Source: CAVVAL01 sp963742725 | GTDB taxonomy: Bacteria > Actinomycetota > Actinomycetes > Mycobacteriales > Cryptosporangiaceae | Length of the DNA: 64,000 nucleotides | Direction of reading: 5' to 3' | Assembly: GCA_963742725.1 (NCBI GenBank) | Contig: CAVUMX010000001.1 | Span: 1,550,001-1,614,000, forward strand | Shown here: piece by piece, positions 54,564-63,842 of the stretch | How positions within the stretch are numbered: position 1 is the first letter of the stretch | How the letters are laid out: the number at the start of each line of letters is the position of its first letter | Notes under the pieces: model-generated | Databases searched by the model: none | The model's input: the letters and a program-made list of their open reading frames with translations, nothing else | What the model was told of the DNA's origin: nothing | Translations under genes and position numbers: made by a program

Positions 54564-55510
54564 TTTTCCTCCTGGAAGATCTGCCACATGTACGAAACGA
54601 TGAACCCGGTCGAGATCAGCAGCATGATCACGGCGATCGCGGACCCGAAGCCGATCCGGCTGGCCTCGCCGACCAGGTTGTCGTAGACGAGGATCGACAG
54701 CAGTTCGAGGCCGTTCCGGCCGCGGTTGATGACGAACACGAGGTCGAACGCGCGCAACGCCTCGATGACGGTGATCGCGACGACCACGATGTTCACCGGC
54801 TTCAACGCCGGGAAGACGACCCGGCGGAATGCCTGCCACTCGTTGGCGCCGTCGATCGCGGCGGCTTCCTTGAGCTGCGGATCAACACCTTTGAGCCCGG
54901 CAAGGTACAGCACCATCACGTAGCCCACGTGCCGCCAGCTCGCCGCGACGAGTACGGCCCAGATGTTGATGTCCGGGTTGCCGAGCCAGTCGATCAACGG
55001 TCCGTCCCCGGCCTGACCGGTGCGGCCGATGAGGTTGTTGATCAGCCCGTCCTCGTTGGAGTAAATGAGCTGCCAGATGAAGCCGACGAGTGCGAGCGAC
55101 AGCACGACCGGGATGAAGATCGCGCTCTGGTAGATCCGGCTGAACCGGAGCTGCTTGTCCAGCAGCACCGCCAGGAACAGCCCGAACGTGGTGGGCACGA
55201 CCAGCAGGAAGATCAGCCAGACGATGTTGTTCCAGAACGCCGGCCAGAACGCGGGGTAGATCGTGAAGATCTCCTCGTAGTTCTTCAGCCCCACCCACTT
55301 GATGGGCTGGATGCCGTCCCAGGTGCTGAAGGACAGCACGAACGAGGCGATCGCGGGGCCCCAGATCAGTCCGATGTGGATCAGGGACGGGATGCCGACC
55401 ATGAGCCCGAGCACCAGGCGGTCGCGGGCGGTCAGGCGGCGGACCCGCCGGCCGCGCGTCCCGGGGGACTTCGCGGCCGGCGAGTCGGCTTTCAGCGTGG
55501 GGAGAGCCAT
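54560..55510 (-). CDS. Carbohydrate ABC transporter permease (MalF/LacF type)
   Basis: A 316-residue permease of six helices with the EAA loop QLKEAAAIDGANEWQAFRRV then VFPALKPVNI. The N-terminal RDRLVLGLMVGIPSLIHIGL is the first helix, and WDGIQPIKWVGLKNYEEIF is typical of sugar MalF partners. ATG 55510 follows the binding-protein stop (55523) after 12 bases. It dimerises with the MalG-type permease. Confidence 0.93.
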   Translation of the reverse strand: MALPTLKADSPAAKSPGTRGRRVRRLTARDRLVLGLMVGIPSLIHIGLIWGPAIASFVLSFSTWDGIQPIKWVGLKNYEEIFTIYPAFWPAFWNNIVWLIFLLVVPTTFGLFLAVLLDKQLRFSRIYQSAIFIPVVLSLALVGFIWQLIYSNEDGLINNLIGRTGQAGDGPLIDWLGNPDINIWAVLVAASWRHVGYVMVLYLAGLKGVDPQLKEAAAIDGANEWQAFRRVVFPALKPVNIVVVAITVIEALRAFDLVFVINRGRNGLELLSILVYDNLVGEASRIGFGSAIAVIMLLISTGFIVSYMWQIFQEEK

Positions 55511-55522
55511 GTGATGGGTTAC

Positions 55523-56848
55523 CTAGCTGGTGAAGATGGACTTCTTCTGGGCCTCGATCTTCGTCAGCAGGCCATCGACGTCCTTCGGGTTCTGGATGAA
55601 CGCCTGCAGCGACGGGATCATGACCGTCGACGCGAACGTCGGGTTCGTGTCCCGGTCGAGGAACTGGGAGATCGACTTCGCGCCGTTGACCAGCTCCACC
55701 GCCTTCTTCTGGAGGGCGTTGTAGCTGCTCGTGTCGGCGTTGTTCGCGGCCGACACGTTGTTCGGGTCGCTCTTCGCGTAGATGTTCTGCGCGTCCGCGC
55801 TCGCGAGGAACTTGAGCAGGTCCTTGGCTCCGTCGATGTTCTTCGGGTCCTTGCTCAGCATGAAGCCGTCGATCGGGGCCTCGACGGCGTCCGTGCCGAT
55901 GTTCGAGTCGATCTCCGGGAACGGGAAGAAGTCGAGGTCGTCCTTGTCCGCGCCCTCGAACGTCTGGCCGACGAACATGCCGAGCACGTACATGCCGGCT
56001 TCCTTCTGGAGCAGGGACTGGGCGCCCTCCTGCCAGGTGCGGCCGAGCGAGCCGGGCTGGGCGAACTCGAGCAGCCCGCGCCAGGTGTCGAAGACGGTCT
56101 TGACCTTCTTGTCGGTCCACGCTTCCTTGCCGGCCATCAGGCTGATGTGGAAGTCGTACCCGTTGATGCGCATGTTCAGGTAGTCGAACGTGCCCATCGC
56201 CGGCCAGCCGTCCTTGTCCGCGAACGCGATCGGGACCAGCTTGTCGGCCTTCATCTTGGCGGCGAGCGCCTTGTACTCGTCGAGGGTCTTCGGGATGGCG
56301 TAGCCGCGCTCGGCGAAGACGCTCTTCCGGTAGAAGACGGCCCACGGGTAGTAGTAGGACGGCACGAAGTACTGCTTGCCGTCCAGGCCGGTCGAGGCCT
56401 TCTTCATCGCCTCGGAGTAGTTGCCGCCGATGTCGCCCCACACATCCGAGATGTCCGTGGAGAGCTTCTTGTCGGCGAAGAACTGCATCCGGTAGCCGGC
56501 GAACCAGGTGAACACGTCGTCCGGGCGGCCGTTCAGGTAGTTGTTGATCTGCTCCTGGAACGTGTTGTGGTCGACGCTGTTGACCTTGACGGTGTTGCCG
56601 CTGTCCTTCTCGTACGCGTCGAAGACGTCCTGCAGTGCCTTCTTCGGGACCGCGTCGGAGTAGTTCGAGCCGAACGTGACGGTCTTGCCGCCGGCACCGC
56701 TGGTCGATTCGTCACCGCAGGCGGCGAGGGATCCCACGCCGGCAGCGGCGGCGCCGGCGAGCAGCGTGCCGCGCAAAAGGCCACGGCGCGAGAGGGAGAA
56801 CGGCCCGGGGCTCGATGCCGCCGGGTTGGACGTGGGGCGGTACGACAT
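55523..56848 (-). CDS. Sugar-binding lipoprotein of ABC importer
   Basis: A 441-residue family 1 solute-binding protein. The N-terminus has a twin-arginine motif (LSRRGLLRG) followed by a hydrophobic stretch and the lipobox SLAACG, so it is probably Tat-exported and lipid-anchored. The mature part (VTFGSNYSDAVPKKALQDVF, FTWFAGYRMQFFADKKL) is typical of oligosaccharide receptors, with many aromatic residues. ATG 56848. It is the first gene of the minus-strand operon and divergent from the beta-galactosidase gene, implying a beta-galactoside ligand. Confidence 0.93.
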   Translation of the reverse strand: MSYRPTSNPAASSPGPFSLSRRGLLRGTLLAGAAAAGVGSLAACGDESTSGAGGKTVTFGSNYSDAVPKKALQDVFDAYEKDSGNTVKVNSVDHNTFQEQINNYLNGRPDDVFTWFAGYRMQFFADKKLSTDISDVWGDIGGNYSEAMKKASTGLDGKQYFVPSYYYPWAVFYRKSVFAERGYAIPKTLDEYKALAAKMKADKLVPIAFADKDGWPAMGTFDYLNMRINGYDFHISLMAGKEAWTDKKVKTVFDTWRGLLEFAQPGSLGRTWQEGAQSLLQKEAGMYVLGMFVGQTFEGADKDDLDFFPFPEIDSNIGTDAVEAPIDGFMLSKDPKNIDGAKDLLKFLASADAQNIYAKSDPNNVSAANNADTSSYNALQKKAVELVNGAKSISQFLDRDTNPTFASTVMIPSLQAFIQNPKDVDGLLTKIEAQKKSIFTS

Positions 56849-57129
56849 CCGGGCCTCCTGGAGCCAATGTCGTTGGATCGGGTCTGCACTTTCAAACGCG
56901 ACCTAACAAAAGTCACCACATCCCACCGCCGGGCCTGCCGACCTGTCAAGACATCGGTCATCACGATTTCATCTACGTGCATCGCCGTCGCTACAGCTGT
57001 CCCGCATGATCCGCGCGGCAAACCGCCATCAAAACGCACCTATGCCGCAGACCACGCCCCGTGTCCGGATCAGGCACGGAATGTTTGATCGTGTTGACTT
57101 TAGGGAGCACTCTTGGAACGCTGTGCCCC
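56849..57129. promoter_or_regulatory. Divergent promoter region of the beta-galactoside locus
   Basis: These 281 bases separate the importer from the beta-galactosidase gene. They hold related short elements: TCAAACGCGAC (from about 56893), TCAAAACGCAC (from about 57030) and, inverted, GTTTGATCGTG (from about 57083). These could be half-sites for the DeoR-family regulator encoded two genes downstream, whose relatives bind such repeated TTTGA-like motifs. Assignment is inference. No gene is apparent. Confidence 0.45.
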
Positions 57130-59115
57130 ATGACCGCCTGGCCCCACACCGTCCCCGGGCTCTGCTTTGGCGGCGACTACAACCCGGAGCAGTGGCCCGA
57201 GGAGGTCTGGCACACCGACGTCGCGCTCATGCGCGAGGCGGGTGTGAACCTGGTCAGCCTCGGCATCTTCTCGTGGGCGCTGCTGGAACCCGCCGAGGGC
57301 AAGTACGAGTTCGGGTGGCTGGATCGCATCCTCGACCTGCTGCACAGCGGCGGTGTCGCGGTCGACCTGGCCACCGCGACGGCGTCCCCGCCGCCGTGGT
57401 TCTCCGCCGCCTACCCAGGCTCCCTGCCCGTCACCGCCGACGGCGTGACGCTCCACCCCGGCAGCCGGCAGGCCTACTGCCCCAGCTCACCGCAGTACCG
57501 CAGGGCCGCCGTCGCGCTGGTCGAGCAGCTCGCCACGCGGTACGCCGACCACCCGGCGCTGGCGATGTGGCACATCAACAACGAGTACGGCTGCCACGTG
57601 TCCCGCTGCTACTGCGACGAGTCCGCCGTGGCGTTCCGGCGCTGGCTCCGCGTCCGCTACGAGAGCCTCGACGCGCTGAACGCCGCCTGGGGCACCGCGT
57701 TCTGGAGCCAGCGCTACCACGACTGGGACGAGATCGGCCCCCCGCGCACCACCCCCACGTTCCACAACCCCACCCAGGAACTGGACCATCACCGGTTCAC
57801 CTCGGACGAACTCCTCGACTGCTTCCGCGCCGAGCGCGACGTGCTGCGCCGCGTCACCCCGGGCAAGCCCGTGACGACCAACTTCATGGCGTCCCAGTAC
57901 AAGAACCTGGACTACTTCGCCTGGGCGGCCGAGCAGGACCTCGTCTCGAACGACCACTACCTGCGCGCCGAGGACCCGGACAACCACATCGACCTCGCCC
58001 TCGCCGCCGACCTGAGCCGATCCCTCGGCGGCGGGTCGCCGTGGCTGCTCATGGAGCACTCCACGTCGGCCGTGAACTGGCAGCCGCGCAACGTGCCCAA
58101 GGCGCCCGGCGAGATGCGCCGCAACAGCCTCGCGCACATCGCCCGCGGCGCCGACGGCGCGATGTTCTTCCAGTGGCGGGCGTCGGCGGCCGGCGCCGAG
58201 AAGTTCCACTCGGGCATGGTTCCGCACGCCGGTACGGACACGAAGGTGTGGCGCGAGGTCGTCCGGCTCGGCGGCGACCTGCGGGCGTTGGCAGAGGTCG
58301 CCGGCAGCCGGGTGCGTGCCGACGTCGCCCTGCTCTGGGACTACGAATCGTGGTGGGCGCAGGAACTCGACGCCCATCCCAGCGCCGACCTCACCTACCT
58401 GGACGAGCTACGTGCCTGGCACCGTACGTTGTGGCGGGCCGGCATCACGGTCGACCTGGTCCACCCCGGCACGGACCTGTCCGGCTACAAGGTCGTGCTC
58501 GCGCCGTCCCTATACCTCGTCACCGACGGCAGCGCCGCGAACGTGACAACGTACGTCGAGAACGGCGGGACGCTGGTCGTCGGGCCGTTCTCCGGGATCG
58601 TCGACGAGAACGACCACGTCCGGCTCGGCGGGTATCCGGGCGCGTTCCGGGATCTGCTCGGCGTCCGGGTGGAGGAGTTCTTCCCGCTCGGCGCCGGACG
58701 GACGGTACGGCTGTCGGACGGTGGCACCGGGCTCGTCTGGTCCGAACTGGCGCACAGCACGGGCGCGGAGGTCGTGGCGACATACGTCGGCGGCGTCCTC
58801 GACGGCGGCCCGGCGATCACCCGGAACGGGCGCGCCTGGTACGTCGGTACCCGGCTCGACGGCTCGTCACGGGCGTCCCTGCTGGCCAGGGTGTGTGCCG
58901 GCGCTGGCGTGGTGGCCATCGGGACGACGCCCGGCGTCGAGACCGTCCGTCGCCACGGCGCCGACGCGACCTACCTGTTCCTGCTCAACCACGACGACCA
59001 CGACGCGACCGTTGCCGCCGCCGGACATGATCTGTTGACGGGCGCCGACCATGCCGGCGCGGTCGTAGTCCCGGCGGGCGGCGTCGTGGTCCTGCGCGAA
59101 ACCGGGGGGAGCTGA
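57130..59115 (+). CDS. GH42 beta-galactosidase
   Basis: A 661-residue glycoside hydrolase of family 42. GGDYNPEQWPEEVWHTDVAL opens the TIM barrel, the acid/base is Glu152 in WHINNEYGCH, and the nucleophile is Glu309 in LLMEHSTSAVNWQ. The Cys cluster CHVSRCYC near 155-162 is the family's zinc site. The trimerisation and beta domains follow to the C-terminus. No signal peptide is seen, so hydrolysis is cytoplasmic, after import by the divergent transporter. The start ATG 57130 keeps the conserved GLCFGGDYNPEQW; ribosome-site spacing is poor. Confidence 0.94.
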   Translation: MTAWPHTVPGLCFGGDYNPEQWPEEVWHTDVALMREAGVNLVSLGIFSWALLEPAEGKYEFGWLDRILDLLHSGGVAVDLATATASPPPWFSAAYPGSLPVTADGVTLHPGSRQAYCPSSPQYRRAAVALVEQLATRYADHPALAMWHINNEYGCHVSRCYCDESAVAFRRWLRVRYESLDALNAAWGTAFWSQRYHDWDEIGPPRTTPTFHNPTQELDHHRFTSDELLDCFRAERDVLRRVTPGKPVTTNFMASQYKNLDYFAWAAEQDLVSNDHYLRAEDPDNHIDLALAADLSRSLGGGSPWLLMEHSTSAVNWQPRNVPKAPGEMRRNSLAHIARGADGAMFFQWRASAAGAEKFHSGMVPHAGTDTKVWREVVRLGGDLRALAEVAGSRVRADVALLWDYESWWAQELDAHPSADLTYLDELRAWHRTLWRAGITVDLVHPGTDLSGYKVVLAPSLYLVTDGSAANVTTYVENGGTLVVGPFSGIVDENDHVRLGGYPGAFRDLLGVRVEEFFPLGAGRTVRLSDGGTGLVWSELAHSTGAEVVATYVGGVLDGGPAITRNGRAWYVGTRLDGSSRASLLARVCAGAGVVAIGTTPGVETVRRHGADATYLFLLNHDDHDATVAAAGHDLLTGADHAGAVVVPAGGVVVLRETGGS

Positions 59116-59117
59116 CC

Positions 59118-59903
59118 GTGCTCGCACAGCAGCGCCAGGCCCTCATTCTCGAAGAGGTACGCCGCAACGGCGGCGTCCGGGTGAGCGACCTGACCCGTCA
59201 GCTCAACGTCTCGGACATGACGGTCCGCCGCGACCTGGAAGCCCTTGCCGAGCGCGGGCTGCTGGAGAAGGTCCACGGCGGCGCCACCGCGATCGGCGAG
59301 CACAGCACGGACGAGCCCGGCTTCGAGGCCAAGTCGTACCGGCAGCGGCGCGAGAAGGAAGCGATCGCCCGGCACGCGGCGGGCCGGGTCCGTCCCGGTT
59401 CGGCGATCGGCGTCAGCGCCGGCACCACCACGCACGCGCTCGCGCCGTTCCTGTGCGACATCCCGGGGATCACGGTCGTCACGAACTCGATCCCCGTCGC
59501 CGACGTGCTGTACCGGGCGGGCCGCGCGGATCAGACGGTCGTGCTGACCGGCGGGCTCCGCACGCCGTCCGACGCGCTCGTCGGGCCGTTCGCAGTCTCG
59601 GCGATCCGCGAGCTGCACCTCGACCTCACGTTCATGGGCGTGCACGGCATGGACGCCCGCAGCGGCTTCACCACGCCCAATCTCATGGAGGCCGACACCA
59701 ACCGCGCGCTGGTCGCGGCCGGGCGCCGGCTGGTGGTCCTCGCCGACCACAGCAAGTGGGAGATGGTCGGGATCAGCTCGATCGCCACGCTCGCCGAGGC
59801 GCACGTCCTCGTCACCGACAGCGGTATCGACGACGAGGCGCGCGACGTGCTGGGCGGCGATGTGGGCGAACTGGTGATCGTCGACCCGGAACGGCCCGAA
59901 TGA
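59118..59903 (+). CDS. DeoR/GlpR-family transcriptional regulator
   Basis: A 261-residue regulator. The N-terminal helix-turn-helix (ILEEVRRNGGVRVSDLTRQL, then NVSDMTVRRDLEAL, residues about 10-45) is followed by the sugar-phosphate-sensing DeoR domain (VSAGTTTHALAPFL, DLTFMGVHGMDA, VVLADHSKW). Its place between beta-galactosidase and galT suggests that it represses the locus until a sugar phosphate such as galactose-1-phosphate binds. GTG 59118 is two bases after the preceding stop. The ATGA with galT couples translation. Confidence 0.92.
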   Translation: MLAQQRQALILEEVRRNGGVRVSDLTRQLNVSDMTVRRDLEALAERGLLEKVHGGATAIGEHSTDEPGFEAKSYRQRREKEAIARHAAGRVRPGSAIGVSAGTTTHALAPFLCDIPGITVVTNSIPVADVLYRAGRADQTVVLTGGLRTPSDALVGPFAVSAIRELHLDLTFMGVHGMDARSGFTTPNLMEADTNRALVAAGRRLVVLADHSKWEMVGISSIATLAEAHVLVTDSGIDDEARDVLGGDVGELVIVDPERPE

Positions 59904-61015
59904 AGCGCACCGCGACACGGCTCGCAGACGGGCGCGAGCTGTTCTACTTCGACGACGACGCCAGCGTGAACCAGGGCGTCGTCCGCGAACTGTTCGACGG
60001 CCGCGAACTGCCGCCGCAGGACCACGCGTCCGAGCTGCGGTACGACCCGCTGCTGGGCGAGTGGGTCGGCATCGCCGCGCACCGCCAGCACCGGACGCAC
60101 CTGCCCCCGTCGGACGAGTGCCCGCTGTGCCCGTCGGCACCGGGCCGCCTGACCGAGATCCCCGCCGACGACTACGACGTGGTCGTCTTCGAGAACCGGT
60201 TCCCCTCGTTCGCCGAGGACACGCTGGCGCCCGAGCCCCTGCCCGGCGGCGAGCCGTTCCCCCGGCGGGCGGGCATCGGGCGGTGCGAGGTCGTGTGCTT
60301 CACGTCCGACCACGCGAGCGCGTTCGCCGACCTGACGCCGGCACGCGTCCGTACGGTCGTCGACGCCTGGGCCGACCGCACCTCCGCCCTCGGTGCCCTC
60401 CCCGGCATCGAGCAGGTGTTCTGCTTCGAGAACCGGGGACGCGAGATCGGCGTGACGCTGGCGCACCCGCACGGGCAGATCTACGCGTACCCGTTCGTCA
60501 CGCCGCGCACGGAACGGATGCTGTCGAACGCGGCCCGCCATCTGGAGAAGACCGGCCAGAACCTGTTCGCGGACGTCCTCGCGGCCGAGCGGGCGGCGGG
60601 CGAGCGGATCGTGACGGAGTCGGAGCACTGGACGGCGTTCGTGCCGATGGCCGCGCGCTGGCCGTACGAGGTGCACATCTATCCGCACCGGCAGGTTCCG
60701 GACCTGCCCGCGCTCACCGACGCCGAGCGGGACGACTTCGGCCCCTTCTACCTCGACATCCTCCGCCGACTCGACGGCCTCTTCGGCGCCCCGCTCCCGT
60801 ACATCGCGGCGTGGCACCAGGCGCCGGTGCGCGAGGGGCGCGACCTTTCGTACCTGCATCTCCAGCTGTTCTCCGTACAGCGGGGGGTGGCCAAACTGAA
60901 GTACCTTGCTGGGTCAGAATCAGGTATGGGGGTGTTCGTCAACGACATCTCCCCGGAACTGGCGGCCGAACGGCTCCGCTCCGGATCCGCGACCGCAAGG
61001 GAGAACACCTCGTGA
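59900..61015 (+). CDS. galT: Galactose-1-phosphate uridylyltransferase
   Basis: A 371-residue enzyme exchanging UMP between UDP-glucose and galactose-1-phosphate. The catalytic His-Pro-His (189-191) lies in VTLAHPHGQIYAYP, and Cys residues of DECPLCPSAPG (about 74-77) form the metal site. ATG 59900 overlaps the DeoR stop (ATGA), and its own stop overlaps galE (GTGA). It is the central Leloir enzyme, linking galK and galE in the same operon. Confidence 0.96.
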   Translation: MKRTATRLADGRELFYFDDDASVNQGVVRELFDGRELPPQDHASELRYDPLLGEWVGIAAHRQHRTHLPPSDECPLCPSAPGRLTEIPADDYDVVVFENRFPSFAEDTLAPEPLPGGEPFPRRAGIGRCEVVCFTSDHASAFADLTPARVRTVVDAWADRTSALGALPGIEQVFCFENRGREIGVTLAHPHGQIYAYPFVTPRTERMLSNAARHLEKTGQNLFADVLAAERAAGERIVTESEHWTAFVPMAARWPYEVHIYPHRQVPDLPALTDAERDDFGPFYLDILRRLDGLFGAPLPYIAAWHQAPVREGRDLSYLHLQLFSVQRGVAKLKYLAGSESGMGVFVNDISPELAAERLRSGSATARENTS

Positions 61016-61965
61016 AGCTGCTCGTCACCGGAGGCGCCGGCTACATCGGCGGCGTCACCACCAGCCAACTCCTCGCGGCGGGGCACCAGGTGACGGTGGT
61101 CGACGACCTGTCCACGGGGCACCGGGACGTGATCCCGGACGGGGTCGAGTTCCATGAGCTGTCCGTCCACGACGTCGCGCGGGTCCTCACGCCCGACGCC
61201 GGCTTCGACGGGGTCCTGCACTTCGCGGCCAAGATCGCGGCCGGCGAGTCGGTGATCAAGCCCGAGCTGTACTGGGACACGAACGTGCGCGGATCCCTGG
61301 CGCTGCTGGACGCGGTCCGCGCGGCGGCCGTGCCCCGGCTGGTGTTCTCGTCCACCGCCGCCGTGTACGGCACCCCGGACGTCCCGTCGATCGACGAGTC
61401 CACGCCGACCCGGCCCACCAACCCGTACGGGTCGAGCAAGCTCGCCGTCGACCTGATGATCACCGGTGAGGCCGGCGCGCACGGGCTCGGCGCGGTGTCG
61501 CTGCGGTACTTCAACGCGGCCGGCGCCTCCGGGTCGCTCGGCGAGCGGCACGAGCCCGAGACGCACCTGATCCCGATCGCATTGGATGTGGCAGCCGGTC
61601 GCCGCGAGAAGCTGATGCTGTTCGGCGACGACTACGACACCCCGGACGGCACGTGCATCCGGGACTACATCCACGTCGAGGACCTCGCCCAGGCGCACCT
61701 GCTGGCCCTCGGCGCCGCCCGCCCCGGCGAGCACCAGATCTTCAACCTCGGCAACGGCACCGGGTTCTCGAACCGGCAGGTCATCGACGTCGTCCGCGAG
61801 GCCACGGGCGCGCAGGTACCGGTCGAGCACGCGCCGCGGCGCGACGGTGACGCCGTCGTGGTGGTCGCGTCGTCCGAGAAGGCCCACTCCGAGCTGGGAT
61901 GGCGTCCGGCCAAGCCCGACCTGACCACGATCATCGGCGACGCGTGGGCATTCCACACAGCCTGA
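61012..61965 (+). CDS. galE: UDP-glucose 4-epimerase
   Basis: A 317-residue extended SDR. The NAD loop VTGGAGYIGGVTT (about residues 5-17), the catalytic Ser in VFSSTAAVYGTPDV, and Tyr and Lys in NPYGSSKLAVDLM are intact, with RYFNAAGASGSLGE binding the nucleotide sugar. GTG 61012 overlaps the galT stop. It regenerates UDP-glucose from the UDP-galactose formed by GalT. The galK start lies within its last 22 bases. Confidence 0.96.
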   Translation: MKLLVTGGAGYIGGVTTSQLLAAGHQVTVVDDLSTGHRDVIPDGVEFHELSVHDVARVLTPDAGFDGVLHFAAKIAAGESVIKPELYWDTNVRGSLALLDAVRAAAVPRLVFSSTAAVYGTPDVPSIDESTPTRPTNPYGSSKLAVDLMITGEAGAHGLGAVSLRYFNAAGASGSLGERHEPETHLIPIALDVAAGRREKLMLFGDDYDTPDGTCIRDYIHVEDLAQAHLLALGAARPGEHQIFNLGNGTGFSNRQVIDVVREATGAQVPVEHAPRRDGDAVVVVASSEKAHSELGWRPAKPDLTTIIGDAWAFHTA

Positions 61966-63026
61966 ACGGGGTCTGGGCGGCGCCCGGGCGCGTCAACCTG
62001 ATCGGCGAGCACACCGACTACAACGACGGGTTCTGCCTGCCGTACGCGCTGCCGCACTCGGTCACGGTCACCGCTCGGGTGGGCCCGCCCGGGCGGTGGC
62101 GGGTGACCTCGCGCGGCGAGACCGTCGAGTTCACCGCCGCCGACCGGGTGAACGGCTGGGCGGCGTACCCGGCCGGGGTGGTGTGGGTACTGCGCGAGGC
62201 CGGCCACGACGTGCCCGGCGCCGAGCTGGTCATCGAGTCGGACGTCCCGGTCGGCGCCGGCCTGTCGTCGTCCGCCGCGCTGGAATGTGCGGTACTCCGG
62301 GCTCTGCACGACCTCGGCGGGCTCGACATCACGCCGGCCGGGCAGGCCCGGCTGGCGCAGCGCGCCGAGAACGACTACGTCGGGATGCCGTGCGGGATCA
62401 TGGACCAGTCCGCGTCGATGCTGTGCGAGGACGGGCACGCGCTCTTCTTCGACACGCGGTCCGGCGAGGTCGAGCAGGTGCCGTTCGACGTGGCGGCGCA
62501 CGGGCTGGCGATGCTCGTCGTCGACACCCGGGCACCGCACGCGCTGGTCGACGGCGAGTACGCGGCGCGGCGGGCGAGCTGCGAGCGGGCCGCGAAGCTG
62601 CTCGGCGTGCCGGCGCTGCGGGACGCTTCCCTGGACGACGTGTCGCGACTCGACGGCGAAGTCGCCCGGCGGGCCCGGCACATCATCACCGAGAACGCGC
62701 GGGTACTCGACACCGTCGCCCTGCTCAAGGCCGGTGACCTGCGCGCCATCGGCCCGCTGCTCACCGCGTCGCACGCCTCGCTCCGGGACGACTTCGAGGT
62801 GACGGTCCCGGAGCTCGACGTCGCGGTCGACGCCGCCCTGGCCGGCGGCGCGTACGGCGCCCGGATGACCGGCGGCGGCTTCGGCGGCTGCGTGATCGCC
62901 CTGGTGGACGCCTCGGCGGCGGACAAGGTGGGGCGCACCGTCGCCGGCGCGTTCGCCGCGGCGGGCTTCGGCGCACCGGTCCACTTCACGGCTGCCCCAT
63001 CTCCAGGCGCGCGCCGCCTCGCCTGA
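61944..63026 (+). CDS. galK: Galactokinase
   Basis: A 360-residue GHMP kinase phosphorylating galactose at C1. The signature GRVNLIGEHTDYNDGF, the ATP loop VPVGAGLSSSAALE and the C-terminal MTGGGFGGCVIAL are complete. The N-terminus is shorter than in E. coli GalK by roughly 15-20 residues. GTG 61944 (VGIPHSLNGVWAAPGR) is used; an ATG at 61899 is possible but would only add residues encoded by the galE reading in another frame. It completes the Leloir set. Confidence 0.93.
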   Translation: MGIPHSLNGVWAAPGRVNLIGEHTDYNDGFCLPYALPHSVTVTARVGPPGRWRVTSRGETVEFTAADRVNGWAAYPAGVVWVLREAGHDVPGAELVIESDVPVGAGLSSSAALECAVLRALHDLGGLDITPAGQARLAQRAENDYVGMPCGIMDQSASMLCEDGHALFFDTRSGEVEQVPFDVAAHGLAMLVVDTRAPHALVDGEYAARRASCERAAKLLGVPALRDASLDDVSRLDGEVARRARHIITENARVLDTVALLKAGDLRAIGPLLTASHASLRDDFEVTVPELDVAVDAALAGGAYGARMTGGGFGGCVIALVDASAADKVGRTVAGAFAAAGFGAPVHFTAAPSPGARRLA

Positions 63027-63041
63027 CATAAGGTCGCGACT

Positions 63042-63842
63042 GTGCGCGACTCACACGTACCCGTTGACGACGGCGTCCGGCTGCACATTCGTGAGGCCGA
63101 CGGCGCCGGCCGGCCGTTCCTGCTCGTGCACGGCCTGGCATCGAACGCCCGCACCTGGGACGGCGTCGCGCACCACCTCGCCGAAGCGGGCCACCGGGTA
63201 GTGGCGGTCGACCTGCGCGGCCACGGCGAATCGGACGCGCCCGGCACCGGGTACGACACGCTGACGGCAGCCGCCGACGTGGCGGTCATCGCCAAGGAAC
63301 TCGGCCACCCGGTGATCGCCGGCCAGTCCTGGGGCGGCAACGTGGTGCTCCAGCTCGCCGCCGATCATCCGGACCTGCCGCACGCCATCACCATGGTGGA
63401 CGGCGGCTGGATCCACCTGGCCGACTCGTTCCCGTCCTGGGAGGACTGCGCGAAGCGGCTGGCACCGCCCAACTTCGCGGGCATGCAGGCTGCCGCGCTC
63501 GAAGCACGGTTCCGGCGGGCACACCCCGACTGGCCGGAGACCGGCATCGCCGGCACGCTCGGCAACTTCCGGATCGACCCGGACGGCAGCTCACGGCCCC
63601 GGCTGACCAGGGAACGGCACATGTCGATCCTGCGGTCACTGTGGGAGCACCGTCCGCGGGCGCTGTACCCGCTGGTCACGGCGCCGGTGCTGCTGGTTCC
63701 GGCGGGCCGGGCCACGCCGGCCGTCGAGGAAGCGGCCGGCGCGCTCAGGCACGCGACCGTCCACGCGTACGGGGACGCGGACCACGACGTCCACGCGCAG
63801 CATCCGGACCAGATCGCCCACGACCTCCTGGAGCTGGCATGA
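63042..63842 (+). CDS. Alpha/beta hydrolase
   Basis: A 266-residue single-domain hydrolase. The oxyanion-hole segment FLLVHGLASNARTWDG, the nucleophile Ser in GQSWGGNVVLQLA and the late His in GDADHDVHAQHPD form the triad; VAVDLRGHGESDAPG is the typical strand-4 turn. GTG 63042 is 15 bases after galK, but no functional link to galactose is evident. The substrate (ester, epoxide or haloalkane) cannot be told. ATGA overlap with the next gene. Confidence 0.88.
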   Translation: MRDSHVPVDDGVRLHIREADGAGRPFLLVHGLASNARTWDGVAHHLAEAGHRVVAVDLRGHGESDAPGTGYDTLTAAADVAVIAKELGHPVIAGQSWGGNVVLQLAADHPDLPHAITMVDGGWIHLADSFPSWEDCAKRLAPPNFAGMQAAALEARFRRAHPDWPETGIAGTLGNFRIDPDGSSRPRLTRERHMSILRSLWEHRPRALYPLVTAPVLLVPAGRATPAVEEAAGALRHATVHAYGDADHDVHAQHPDQIAHDLLELA

